Below, piece after piece: positions 25,068 to 36,534 of a stretch of 64,000 nucleotides of DNA. Both the position numbers and the translations under genes were made by a program. The stretch is from Paraspadella gotoi (Eukaryota; Chaetognatha), in the NCBI GenBank assembly GCA_051294375.1, contig CM119264.1, positions 6,841,814 through 6,905,813 of the forward strand, given 5' to 3'. The notes below the pieces were generated by a model, which ran no database searches, had not been told where the DNA came from, and saw only the letters and a program-made list of their open reading frames with translations. Positions within the stretch are counted from its first letter, which is position 1; each line of letters starts with the position of its first letter.

Positions 25068-27505
25068 TCATCCCCTCACATGCGGCCACGCCTCGATCCG
25101 CATCTCCTCGACGATGAGCCAGTTGGCCGAGTCGGCCTCAGCCCTTACCCGCAGCCGCCCCACGAGGCCTAAAGCGTCCGAGTCGGTCTCGTTAAGAGTT
25201 AAAGAGGCAGCCCGCGTCTCGTTCGAGAACCGAGCCAGGACCCTGTACCCTTCACTTGCCGAGTGTCCTCCAGGCTGCGCCTCGACGACTCCCGCCCGCA
25301 GCCGGTCTTCGGGATGCTCGGCGTCGCCAGTGGAAAAGTGAAAGGCTTTGAGCCGGACGGGAGCATTGAACTCGAAGAGGATAAAGTCTCCCTTTTTGGG
25401 CTCGAGGCTCCAAAATTTGGAGCGAAAATTATAGGCGCGTTCGAGTATAAAGTTTTTATAAGTTTGAAGCGAAGTGAAGACTTTGGCAGGGGGGTTGGGG
25501 AAGCGCTTAGTAAAGTCTTTGTCTTTGACCGAGTGGTTCTGAGATTTAAGGGAAGAGGGATGGGAAAACTTTAATTTTTACAAGTTCGATGGGAAAATGT
25601 TGTAATCATGCTCAAATACTTTTTATTCTAAACTTTTTTTTAAATATCGAAGTGTGGCGGTATATTTACACCGCCTCACATCCACCATCGTTCAGCCAAT
25701 ACCATTGGGTCAGAGGGGGAACACACCATCCCAGCCGTTGCGTCACTGAGGGTCAAAAGCCACCAAAGCCAACAGTAAGATGCCCCATCCCAATGGGTAT
25801 CACAGGCAACCCGGCTGTTGCCATAGAAGTTGCTTTTCTTCGTAAATGACCAAATAAAAAATTCAGAACCACTAGAAAAATTTTGTTAATAAAAGCAATC
25901 AAAATATAAAAAAAAATTTAATCTAAAAATGAAAATAACTAAGGCGGATAAAAATGTCGATTTGGCACCGAATTGCGACAGAAAACTAATCAAACCCGTT
26001 GAACTTACTTCCCCCTTGAACGAAGACCGATCGCCCATGTGCTGGAACTGCGAAGGTGTGAAACGAAGCCTGACCTTGTCCTTTTGTTTGACGCAATCGC
26101 CAGCTAGTCGACCTTGACTACACACCCTCAACTTGATGAAGTGATCGAGCAGCCAGTCCACGGGTTGGTTCCGATAGAAGAGTAGGAAGAAGTCGACGAG
26201 AGACGAAAGAGTCGAAGACTTGAAAAGTTTTCCGATGAAACCCAAATGAGAAAATTCGAGAAGAATCCAATCGCTGCTATTTTGTTTGAGGGCAAAACTT
26301 TTGATCGTCGTCAAAAATCCTTTGTGCGAGGGTTAAAGGACAGGCGTGAAAAAATGGATGATTAACAGGTTTTTTTCTCGTAAATGTCGTCATTGAAATG
26401 TAATCTAAAACGTAACTCGGCATCATTCTCCCTTACCCGGTTTGGCTATGATGTCGTCTTCCAACTGACAATAAAAGTGTCCCCTTGATTTTGCGTACAT
26501 CATGAGAAAAGCATAATCCAGATTCTGTTTTGACCTCCACTTTGTCCGCTCCTGCGCCAGTAAAAATCAGAGTTAAACGAAGTTCACCCAGCCATTTCAC
26601 TATACAGGAATCCTCGGGGATATTTTTTATTAGTAAAATACTGTAATAGGTATGTACTGGTATAAATTTGTATAAATTTATATATTGAATAGAGAATCAC
26701 ACGCTCATCGCGACAATAATTCTCAATACGAAAAAAATTATCTTAAACCCTGGAGAATCTTTCTTCGGTCTTCCCCTACCTCGCACCCGACCACCCCCCC
26801 CCCAACACCAACGTCTTCGTACCTTGGTGTCCCCGAGATTTGGCGGGATCGAATCCAAATCGGGATAGAAGGACGAATGCGGCGCCATCACCTCGAGCAG
26901 ACCCGCGTCGAGATGCTGAGCGAATAGAGAGCGCACCTCCGAGTAGATCGTCAGCACCGCCACCGGATCGTAAGGCTCCGCGACCATGACGATGATGAGG
27001 GCGTCTCGTCGCTCAGTCTGAGAAAGGGAGTCGATCAAGGAACGGAGAGTGTCTGAAGAGGATGAGGAGGAGGAGGAAGAGGAGAGGGGATGAGCGTTTA
27101 AAGAGAAGATGAGTCAGTTTTATCCGATAATAACTGTGGTTCGTTTTGCGATTCATTAAGCCATTTAGTTCCCTAATTCATAAAAAAAATTCAACGACTC
27201 GTCAAAAATTAATCGAGTCATTGGGTCATTTAAATATATTAACGAAAAAAAAAACGATACTAAAATTATAAATAATAATTTAGGATTCGGTATCAAAATT
27301 CGAAAATCTCACGATTACAAAACGACTCACCCATGAGATAGCTCTTCACGGGCCTCTTGACGGTGGGGACGCCGAATACGACGGAGACGTTGGAGCGGCC
27401 ATCGGAGGCGAGGAAGCTGGGGGTGAGGCTCGAGTCATTCATTGTCAGGTGAGGTAGATGGTCGCGAATGGATGGCGGGCGAAAGGAATGATTTCTGTCA
27501 GTCCG
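25068..27505 (-). CDS. MGAT4: MGAT4-type N-acetylglucosaminyltransferase, five C-terminal exons
   Basis: MGAT4 enzymes (GnT-IV) are Golgi type II proteins that add beta-1,4-GlcNAc to the alpha-1,3-mannose arm of N-glycans. The exons fit together in phase: A 27505-27331 ([14 protein letters not shown], ends G|GTGAGT), B 27052-26823 ([12 protein letters not shown].., SGLLEV-type [16 protein letters not shown], ends AAG|GTACGA), C 26551-26437 ([18 protein letters not shown], the metal-binding acidic motif), D 26319-26009 ([41 protein letters not shown]), E 25538-25068 ([39 protein letters not shown], stop TGA). The total is 434 codons against about 535 in vertebrate MGAT4A/B, so the cytoplasmic tail, membrane anchor and stem lie in exon(s) upstream that I could not find. 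The 5' edge of exon A is the least certain boundary. Order and motifs match the family throughout; which paralogue (A, B or other) cannot be told. Confidence 0.92.
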
Positions 27506-27838
27506 CTGCCGGAGGGAGAGCGAGTGCGTCGGGAAAAAAAAAAAGCATTTCAATGTTGAACATTTATCAATTACCATTTTCGACATGCAGTGAAATCCAT
27601 TGTCATCCAAAAATAGCTTAATTGATTTTACAAACCTTTTCTTCAACATCGAACAACTCTGGTTGTTTATTGCCTTTCGACTCCGAGGGTGCATCGAGGG
27701 GAGATTGTCGCACTGGGCTCAGAAAGAAAATGGATATTGTGAAAATCGTCTCTACAGTCACGAAACAATCACGCTCAGTAAACTTTGATTCCTAAATTAG
27801 GCGTTAAAGGAAGCCTTATAATCAACTTCAACATCACA

Positions 27839-28069
27839 TTTAGAGAAAACAAAGTTTTATTTGTTACAAATAACGATCTTTTCGGGTTTTTTCTTTCGCC
27901 GACCGGAGTTAGGGGGTTTTAGGATTAAGGGTGGTTTAGGGGTGGTTTAGGGTTAAGGGTAGTTAGGATTAAGAGGGTTTAGGATTAGGGTAATAAGGTA
28001 ATAATTTTGGGTAAGAAAGTATGTGGTTAAGCTGGATATAAATTTTTGTAAAGTTTCTCTCTCTCTGAG

Positions 28070-28101
<32 letters not shown>

Positions 28102-28577
28102 CAAATTATGCCAGTTGACCAAATATTGCAACGAGATTAAATTACGCGAATTGACCAAATAATGCAAAATTACCAAATTATACAAGTTGACTAAATTATG
28201 CTAGTTGGTATGGGCGCAGCTACTGGTAAGTGTTAATAATTGATAGATAAATTGATTTATAGATTTTTTCATATATTTATTTAGAAGTCTGTTATGATTT
28301 GTTATGTACAATTTGTTATGATCTGTTATAGATAACAAATTGAAAAACAGAAAATATTACCGTGATTTATCCTCGGATTAACTTATTACCGCTTAATTAT
28401 CGTGGGCAGGTCCGACATTGTTTGCTCAAACCTGTTTTTTATATATTTAGCGGACATGTATCGACACTTATTTTTGCGAGTCTTCATCAGGGCAAAAATA
28501 AGATTTGAAACATGTCCGCTATATATATACTATATAAATCGTTGTTTGTAACAAATAAAACTTCGTATTCTCTAAAT
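27839..28577. mobile_element. Inverted-repeat element with hammerhead-like core, copy C
   Basis: The outer arms 27839-27878 and 28537-28577 are inverted repeats (TTTAGAGAA.., AAGTTTTATTTGTTACAAA, AACGAT). Inside, 28449-28469 and 28491-28520 form a second inverted pair ending AGCGGACATGT. On the minus strand the core reads CTGATGA, GAC..GTC stem, then GATAC where GAAAC is expected, so the catalytic strand is mutated. The interior also holds a degenerate TTAGGG-like stretch (27908-27995) and a GATT run (28070-28100). It sits just upstream of the first MGAT4 exon found, so probably in its intron. Confidence 0.6.
27908..27995 (+). repeat. Degenerate TTAGGG-like repeat
   Basis: Words such as TTAGGGG, TTTAGGATTAAGGG, TTTAGGGTTAAGGG and TTAGGATTAGGG repeat about ten times. 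Complementary CCTAA-like stretches occur at 29735-29830 and 53860-53935. Confidence 0.6.
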
Positions 28578-28808
28578 TCAAAACGCAACAAAAAGAAAGT
28601 TGAAACACAATGTCATTGTTCACCTGAAAGGGTCGACTGGCTGAGGAAAACCCAAAAAAATTGAGCGATGAGGAGAAGAAAGCAAATTCGGACACAATAT
28701 CGTTTCAGTTTTTTAATCATCCTGGTTTTTATAATTTAGTCGGTTTAAACATATATTTAAAGTGAGAGTTATCTGGAAATCGCGAGAAACCATTAAATTA
28801 AAAAAGTT

Positions 28809-28818
28809 NNNNNNNNNN
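28809..28818. other. Assembly gap, 10 N
   Basis: Ten N in AT-rich sequence. The surrounding 28,580-29,430 holds no supportable gene. Confidence 1.
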
Positions 28819-29433
28819 ACTCGGGGGTTGAAGTCTAATTTTGGTCTTATATTTTCTAAAAGAATAAAATATTCAAACGAATTTAAAAGATGCGTTATTA
28901 CATATCTTGTGCTGCGTTTGTTTTTTTTTTTCTTAATTACATTTAAATAACCAGGTTTGCCTATTATATGACGCAACATGCCAAGAACCGGACGATCGAA
29001 AAAAAAAACAACTTGTATTTAATCTTCAGTGGTGAACGAGGAATTAAAATTTGTTTTTAAATTTTAAAACATTTACGAGAAAGAAAAATAGAACTCGTTT
29101 TTGGTGTTTTTTTTTTTTCGTTTTTTGGAACATATTTAGTTTCTCGTGTGTTAATCTTATTTCGCTGTTAAGTTGGTATGAGAAAGAGCATATTTCCGAT
29201 TTAGTCGTTACCAAAATAATGTGGGCTTTGAAACCATAAACTGGTTCGGCGATGTTCCCTGACTTCGATGCGAAGTCGAAGACACGAAGGGCACGAGGAG
29301 AAACACGACGAGATCAGCGAGATTCTTAATTTGGTGGATAGACCTCTTTTGCTGAATGGCCCGTTCCTAAGTCGGTTAGTCGATTGAAATTATAATTTCA
29401 ATAGGTTAGATAACAATTTAATCAATGAAAATG

Positions 29434-29577
29434 ATACAACCTATCTAAAAATTATCCATTCATTTAATAAATAAGCTATCTTGCCCCTGACTTTGGACAG
29501 GCTTTGGTGGTTTAAAGCCTCCATCATTATTTTAGATTAATGACATAACAAGCTTTCAATCAAGTCTCTCTCACAAT
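29434..29577 (-). repeat. SINE-like repeat, copy 2
   Basis: This is the reverse complement of the 33041-33220 copy: ATTATCCATTCATTTAATAA, AAGCTATCTTGCCCCTGAC, GGCTTTGGTGGTTTAA and GACTTGATTG in reverse order. The first 20 bases of the family are missing. Confidence 0.65.
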
Positions 29578-29579
29578 CA

Positions 29580-31015
29580 ATAAGATTCAAATGCATAATT
29601 TCACTTTTATTAATATTGATAACGAAAGATGGTCGTCTTAAATTTTCATAGTTATTTCAAAATTACAATACAATTAAGGTTTCATAAAGATATTCAATTT
29701 CCGGCACTATTTTCCGAAAGGATCCCATCTCTACCTAAATCTAATCCCAAACTGTAATCCTTAATTCTCATCCTTAATTTTTAACATAAATCCCTAACCT
29801 AATCCTAATTTTTAATTCTTAACCTAATTTAAAATTTAAAAATAATTATAGTTTAAGCTGAATTCGGGAGCTTTTAGAAAAGATGACCCAACTACAAAAG
29901 TGACTCAAAATCGTATAAGGAAAAGAAAAGTCAAAGAGTTGCGTTTACTATCCAAAAAGAAAAAAAGCAAAATTAAATTCTTCAAGAAACTAAAAAAACT
30001 AGAACGGTAAATCCAGCCGCAGTGACTGTTTTCACGTGTCCCTTTGATCAATTGATATGATATGACATGACATGACTAAAAAACCTTTTGCTTGAGTGTT
30101 TATAACATTCACTGAATCAAAATTCTATCTTTTATTCGTTATAGTTTTAGGAATTATTGAAGGCGACGATAATAGTCCCTTAGATTTGAGGTTTCTTTCT
30201 GTCTTAACAAATAAACAATCAACTATCGGCAAATTATATGCGATTTTAACTTAAAAGTGGAGGACGGAATTTTTAGAGATAAATAATTCGAGACCAAAGT
30301 AAAATGAAAGGTGAATTTATTTTAACGTAACGTCGAAGGGAAAAAGCGTGCGAGAATAAAATAACAATGCCTTTTATAAGAACTAGGAATGTGAAAGGGA
30401 ATGAAATTTTAGGCCGAGAAATATTATTGACATTTTTGTAATTTACCGAATTCTTTCCCACAACCTTCACTTTAAGTGGGACCGACCGACGGACAGACAG
30501 ACCGACCGAATATAGAGTTGCACCGCGAGTACTCGCGACGCAACTAAAAACAAGTTTGAATTATACGGTTTAAAGGCGTTCGGTGCCTCGATTGACGACA
30601 AACTTCTTTGCTATCGTTCCTTTTTTTTCTTTTTTCTTTTTTTTTTTTTTGTGTGCGAGTTGATAAAATCAACTCTGGGCGAAATCTAAAGCGAGACCAG
30701 TTTCGAGAGCCTAAGTTACTATGTACCTATTCCGTCATCAATCTTTCTGATAGGGTATCGTATCGTATTGCAGAAATTATTGCCCGTTTCTTCGACATAA
30801 AATATTACTATTGAGCGTTAATTGCTCTTAATAGTAATGCTAATTCAGAAACAAACATAATGTCTTGTTTTATTTTAAAAAATATGATACTAGCAAAACG
30901 ATAATAAATACCGTTTATTATTCCGTACATGAAAAACCGTCGCGACATTGAGCCACCTTACCGACGTTATCATCACAAAACCGATAAAATTGATGAAACC
31001 GAAACCGATGAAATT
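29580..31015. other. Non-coding AT-rich stretch
   Basis: I see no gene. It contains a CCTAA-like degenerate repeat at 29735-29830 and a GACC/GACG run at 30480-30510. Short open frames (30273-30470, 30608-30814) have no domain or codon-bias support. Confidence 0.5.
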
Positions 31016-31020
31016 TAAAT

Positions 31021-31584
31021 GCTAATGTATACAGCGTTAAAATAATAATTCAAGGGCATGGATTATAGTATTAATTTTTTTTTAAATGTTATCTTCTGAG
31101 GGTACTAGCCTGATTAAAATTAGGAAAAATAAGGAGAAAAAAATTTGAAATCTTAAATTTTTTTGATAGTTTCTGATAAAGCTAAACAAAAAAAAAATAA
31201 TTACAGTTCTTAAAAATTATTACGTTTTTTAAGTGTTAATGTAAAAAAAAAAACTGATAAAATTATCGAAATAAGATGATAATGATGATTTTTTACGGTT
31301 TTTCTTATTTTTGACTCGCTTATCATAATAATATTTTTTAAAAAATATACATTTTATGAGCTATCTGAAACTAATCTTAAAACTTTAAATTTCTCAAAAA
31401 AAATTTTGGCTTTTCCTATTTATAAATAATTATTGAAAAATTAATTACGAGGGTATAGAGCCACCTAAGAATTTTTTTGTCTATTGAAAGTATTGTTAAA
31501 AATGTATAAATTTTGATTGGAGCCTGTACTCACTCTAAATTTTTGACTCGCCCCATTGAGTGGGGCTACCCCTTACAAAAGCTG
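31021..31584 (+). repeat. Interspersed repeat family 2, copy 1
   Basis: This aligns with 34636-35111 from ATGTATACAGCGTTAAAA to CCCCATTGAGTGGGGCTACC. The most conserved part is AGGGTATAGAGCCA.., TTTTTGTC.ATTGAAAGTATT, AAAAATGTATAAAT and AAATTTTTGACTC. No coding capacity. Confidence 0.7.
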
Positions 31585-31659
31585 CAACTCTCCCACTTGG
31601 GAACGTCAATAATCACAACAACCACAACAACAACAACAATCGCGGACACAGAATTCGTT

Positions 31660-31745
31660 GTCATAGTCGTCGTCGTCGTCATAATCGATATCGTGGTTGT
31701 CGTCGTCGTCATAATCGATATCGTGGTTGTCGTCGTCGAGGTCAT
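31660..31745. repeat. GTCGTCGTCATAATCGATATCGTGGTT tandem duplication
   Basis: A 33-base unit, GTC triplets plus ATAATCGATATCGTGGTT, is present two and a half times. It reads as hydrophobic valine/isoleucine repeats in one frame and as Asp repeats on the other strand. Confidence 0.8.
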
Positions 31746-32392
31746 CCCGGGGTCGGTTCACCCCGATATAAAATGTGATTGATCGGCAAAGTCGTTTGCA
31801 TTGAAATCTCGGCCGTCGGTCTGATGCTGACGAAGCTTCAATTGGGATTCTTATTTTTTTTTTTTTCTTGATTTCCATTTCGCTCGTTCTCTGTCTGTCT
31901 TTCTCTCTCTCTCGCTGTATTAATTTATGTTTGCGCTCTTTATATTTTTTTATCATAAGCTGAAAAATCAATTTTGAATAAATATCGGCGGAAAAAAATG
32001 CTTTGGTATCAGTTTTATAGATTCTGTCTCACATTTTAAAATAAGGTGAAATTCTGTGTGCAGTCCGGCATGAAGGTTATGTAGCTATAGTGAATGAAAC
32101 CAAGGCGACAAAAGAGATATTAAAATGAAAGTATAGACCACAGAGTATTGTGGCTTGACCCCAATTGACTATACCCCAAGTTCGGGACAATTTCCTGTCC
32201 GTTGCCTATTATAAAAATATGACCTCTGTAACTCGGGGTTAGAAATTAAACATCGGAGTCTGAAGATTTTTTAAACAAGTAATTTTTTTTTTCCAATTTG
32301 AAAAAAGTAATTTGAATTTACGATTCTGTCTTGGCTTAATTCGATCCAGGAAAATATTGTACCATTATTTCTGGACTTTAAAACTGCTACAG

Positions 32393-32479
32393 ACCAGCAA
32401 ACGAATTGTGCCGCGAGAACTCCGCATTGAGGCAACGCTTTCCTCTCTGTCAGAGCTTGTTTACATCACTGTTGGTGAC
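32393..32479 (+). CDS. Candidate orphan exon, 29 codons
   Basis: A GCTACAG acceptor is followed by an open frame, TSKRIVPRELRIEATLSSLS then ELVYITVGD, and a consensus donor GAC|GTGAGT in the same phase (0-0). Base composition is GC-richer than the flanks, as in the confirmed exons here. No family is recognised and no partner exon was found. It could be chance. Confidence 0.3.
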
Positions 32480-33040
32480 GTGAGTATAGAAGTAAATCGC
32501 GGTTTTAATTTTCATTTGCTTGAAGGAGAAGTATCGTATTCACGAGAGAGAGAGTGGAGAGAGAGAGAGAGAGACAGAAGAGAGAGAGAGTGGAGAGAGA
32601 GAGTACTTCTTTCAAATATGATCAAAGGACGCGTGGACGAGAGGGATCACGTGATCTGTTAATCGTTTTTCAATTGAGTTTGACGGACAGATGGTCACAA
32701 GTGGAAAAGGAGATTGAGGAGGAAGAGGAAAGGGATCAGAAAGGAGGAATTGGGGAGAACAGAGATGTGGAAGAACGTAGATAAAGGAGATAAAGGAGAA
32801 CGGCGAGAAATAAAGATTGATACAGATCGAAAAATAAAGTAGAAGTCGGGGACAATGTCGAGACAACGAGAAAAATTGGATAAATATAAAATTAGAATGA
32901 AAATGAAGAAAAACAATGAAAATGGGAGGAGAGGAAAAATAGATTTAAAGGCTCCGGGGGTTTTACTAAAATATATAGTCGAGATAATTGAAAGAAAATA
33001 GTAATTTTGATGTGGAAAATAAATAAAAAATATCTAATAT

Positions 33041-33220
33041 CAGGTACTTTGGGAGTGAATAAACAAGACTGTGTGAGAGTCTTGATTGGAAGCTTGCAGT
33101 GACCTGCTATGTCATTATCTTGTAAGAGTGATGGAGGCCTTAAACCACCAAAGCCTGTCCAAAGGATAGCTTATTTATTAAATGAATGGATACTTTTTAT
33201 ATTAGTTGTACCAATTTCAT
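33041..33220 (+). repeat. SINE-like repeat, copy 3 (fullest)
   Basis: The longest copy, about 180 bases: CAGGTACTTTGGGAGTGA at the start, GAGAGTCTTGATTGGAAG, TGACCTGCTATGTCATTATC, GGAGGCCTTAAACCACC, GATAGCTTATTTATTAAATG and TAGTTGTACCAATTTCAT at the end, followed by (AT)n. No Pol III boxes recognised. Confidence 0.7.
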
Positions 33221-34415
33221 ATATATATATATATCTTAATATTTTACCTGGAAAAGGTTTAAAACTATTATATATTTGGCCAAGCTGATTGTAGCAGAAA
33301 AGAACAAAATAATTTTATAATCCTGACGAATCTTGAAACAAATACTTTTAGTTTTCAATCTAAACCAAAAGAGATAACCACGACGTGACAGTGATGTCTG
33401 GTAAAATCGTCGATCCGGCTGGCGTCTTGACTCGTCCTAAATTACCACCCTTTCTCAAGCCCTGTCAAAAAAAAAACTCCGCAGTACGAGATTCATTATA
33501 TCTTTCGTTTCCGTTGATTGACGAAAAACAAAAAGTTTTCACTAATTGAAAGCGTCAAAGTTTCAAGTTTCGTCCGAAGCCAAAACGTTTAAAACGTTTT
33601 TTTCCCCTTTTTTCCGCATCCCGTTCGAAAAGAAAAAAAAAAGTTGTCGAAATTTTGTTTAAAACCTCCGCGTTTCCTGGATTTTTTTTTTTCCTCTCCA
33701 AAAGTCATTTCAATATTTTTTTTGCGTCAAAATATTTACCGAAACGTCGTCCCCGTCGGTTGACGTCCGTCATAATTCTTTCGCTAGCGTCTTTTCCGTC
33801 GCGAATACTTTGCAGCATTTACGCGGCTAATGACTGTTAAGAAAAAAAAAAAAAACCCGTTGGGTCTTGGGGGGGGATTCTTGCGGGGGGTTCTTAAGAT
33901 TCGTGTCTCGGGCCGTGGGGATTAAATGCGGCCAGATTTGAGCACATTGAATCATGTCCTTTGTTTATCGTTTTCCAGTCTTTTACGCGGTCACTGTTTT
34001 TCATTATGTTAATACTGTTATTGGTATTAATAAAAAAAAAGAAAGTCCTTTCTTTGTTTTTTTTTTTTTTTTTTGTTAAATATATTATTTAAACCCAGAT
34101 CAAGGTATAGATATAAGAAAATTTAAAAGATAGGAATCAATTATGTTTTTAAAACTCCCGTTGAGTTAAATATTGAAACCGGTTTTAAATCAACTCAACA
34201 ATAAGGCCCAGTGTTGACGTGAAATCATATGAAATCGTATGAAATAAATCATATGTACCAATTTCATGAAATCGTTTGCACATTTAGTTCGAAGCTAATT
34301 TATTTTGGCCAAAATATTTCAAAATAAAATATATTCAAGATAAAGAGACAGAAAAATAGTTACCATTGAATGAACCGTTCATTGTGTTAAGTCTTTCTTT
34401 TCGTTGCGTTTTAGT
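33221..34415. other. Non-coding stretch
   Basis: AT-rich with homopolymer runs (A at 33840, T at 34060, G at 33868). No supportable gene. Confidence 0.5.
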
Positions 34416-34417
34416 AT

Positions 34418-34545
34418 TAAAGAGAAAAAAAGTTTAATTGTTTACAAACAACGTTTTCTTTATTCCCCCCCCCCAAAAAAAACGGACATGTTTCGACTCT
34501 TATTTTCGAGTCTTTACAAATAAACTTTTTTTTATCTCTTCAATG
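34418..34545 (-). ncRNA. Degenerate palindromic hammerhead-like element, copy D
   Basis: The outer arms (AAAGAGAAAAAAAGTTTAAT and AATAAACTTTTTTTTATCTC) are inverted. The minus strand keeps GACTCG..GAGTCGAAACATGTCCG, that is stem II, GAAAC and the GTC site. The CTGANGA strand has decayed to TTGTAAA. It has probably lost any activity. Confidence 0.5.
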
Positions 34546-34635
34546 AACAGTCCATAAGTTAGAAGTACGGACATCTGGATTTGGAGTCGAGTGACTTGCT
34601 TCCGAGTCTAAAAAGTTGGACGACCGCTTTTAAGG

Positions 34636-35111
34636 CTAAAATGTATACAGCGTTAAAATTTAAAATAAAATAATTTTAATTAAGAATATTATATTGCTAT
34701 ACATATAGAGCAGGCAATTTTTTTTGGAAAAACTTATAATTTTTTGATGGATTCTGTAAAAGCAGAATATAAATAATATAAAGTTAAACAAGAAATATAA
34801 CTACAGCTTTTTAAAAATTATTACGTATTCTCAATAAAAATCTAAAAAAAGGGATATAAAATCACCGAAATGTTTTTTATAGTTTTCCTTATTTTTGACA
34901 CACTTATCATAAAAATATTGAAAAAAAAATTATAAAAAAATTTTTTGGCCGTTTCTATCTATAAATAAATATTAAAAAATTAATTACTAGGGTATAGAGC
35001 CATATGTAAAAATTTTTGTCCATTGAAAGTATTCTTAAAAATGTATAAATATTCGTTTGAGCATGTACGCACTATAAATTTTTGACTCACCCCATTGAGT
35101 TGGGCTACCCC
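34636..35111 (+). repeat. Interspersed repeat family 2, copy 2
   Basis: Aligns with 31021-31584, with internal deletions and about 80-85% identity by eye in the conserved 3' half. Confidence 0.7.
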
Positions 35112-35247
35112 TAATTTTATTCTTTCTTCAATTTTTTTAATTTTGCAGCCAAAACTGGGAAAAATATCATCCCGCCAATTTCGCAAAAAAAATTATCTAA
35201 AATTTAGGATTTAAAACTAAGGATTTAAGATTTAAGATTTTAAATCA

Positions 35248-35445
35248 CTCTCCACATCTCCAATCACCAATGCTACCACTTTCCCGATCTCCAATCACTA
35301 ATGCTATCACTCTCCCGATCTCCAATCACCAATGCTATCACTCTCCCGATTTCCAATCACCAATGCTATCACTCTCTTGATCTCCAATAACCATTGCTAT
35401 CACTCACCCGATCTCCAATCACCAATGCTATCACTCTCTCGATCA
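35248..35445. repeat. 31-bp minisatellite
   Basis: Six to seven units of about 31 bases, each reading CCGATCTCCAATCACCAATG then CTATCACTCTC, with few substitutions. Confidence 0.9.
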
Positions 35446-35571
35446 TCATCGTATTTCCATTGAATGACCAAGCTTTTTTGTTGCCTCCGGCGAAGAAGGG
35501 AACGAGAATAGGGACGAAGAGAGAAACGGACCGTGGCTTGGGTGAGCGGAATCCTGAAGTAGGGAAACCAG

Positions 35572-35683
<112 letters not shown>

Positions 35684-35995
35684 GTCGAACGATGAGGTCC
35701 AACGAACGGAATAATGAGACTTCCACGTGAACGAGTCAAATGTGGTTTTTTTACGTCTTTTTTCTTTCAATTTCCTCCTAATTTTCTTCCCTTTTTTTTT
35801 TCTTATTTTCTTCATTTTTTTAGAATTTATTTTATCCTTCTTGTTCTTTTTGCCTTTTTTGATGCACAAAAATTCCAGTATGTAGAGTAAAAGTCAAGTA
35901 GCTTCTCTGGTTAAAAGCTTAAGATCGCCCCATATATCGACGGGCGTGTAGAAATGCAATACAATTTGCAAAAAAACTTTTATTACATAATGTGT

Positions 35996-36103
35996 GATGT
36001 GTGATGGAGGCCTTAAACCACCAAAGCCTGTCCAAAGTCAGGGGCAAGATAGCTTAGTTATTAAATCAATAAATAATTTTTATATTGGTTGTACCAATTT
36101 CAT
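35996..36103 (+). repeat. SINE-like repeat, copy 4 (5'-truncated)
   Basis: Only the 3' two-thirds of the family is present, from GATGGAGGCCTTAAACCACC to TGGTTGTACCAATTTCAT. Confidence 0.65.
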
Positions 36104-36534
36104 AATCTAACGTCCTTTCGTTTTAAATTTTTTAATAAATTTTTAGTAAATTTTTTAGTAAAAGACCTTCGCTCATGAGTCAGCTTTCAATGTTCATCCT
36201 CGACGTTTCTCAACTTTTTTCAATAGTAATCTATATCTCATACCTCATAACTTGGTTTTTTTTTTCGGTTCAGCTGGTTTTTGTATCGAAGACAAAATCG
36301 AAATCTGGCATTGGGATTTTGTTCTTTTCAGAAATATCGCCAGTGCCAGACGCATCCCCTTCCCTCGTCCGTGCCAACCACTTCCTTTATGCAGTGCCTA
36401 CCACCTCTCATTTCCTCCGACGTGCCAACGACTTTCTCAATGCAGTGCTGACCACTTTCCTCAAGCCAACTTCCTCCACTATTTATTCCTTGCAGTTCCA
36501 CTGCACCGTGCCAACGTTTTTATCATCACCTCTT

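Noticed and set aside
26697-26822. Extension of the MGAT4 exon B frame into an Arg/Gly-rich tail
   Set aside because: A GTACGA donor at 26822-26817 ends the exon; the tail is intron and includes a poly-C run.
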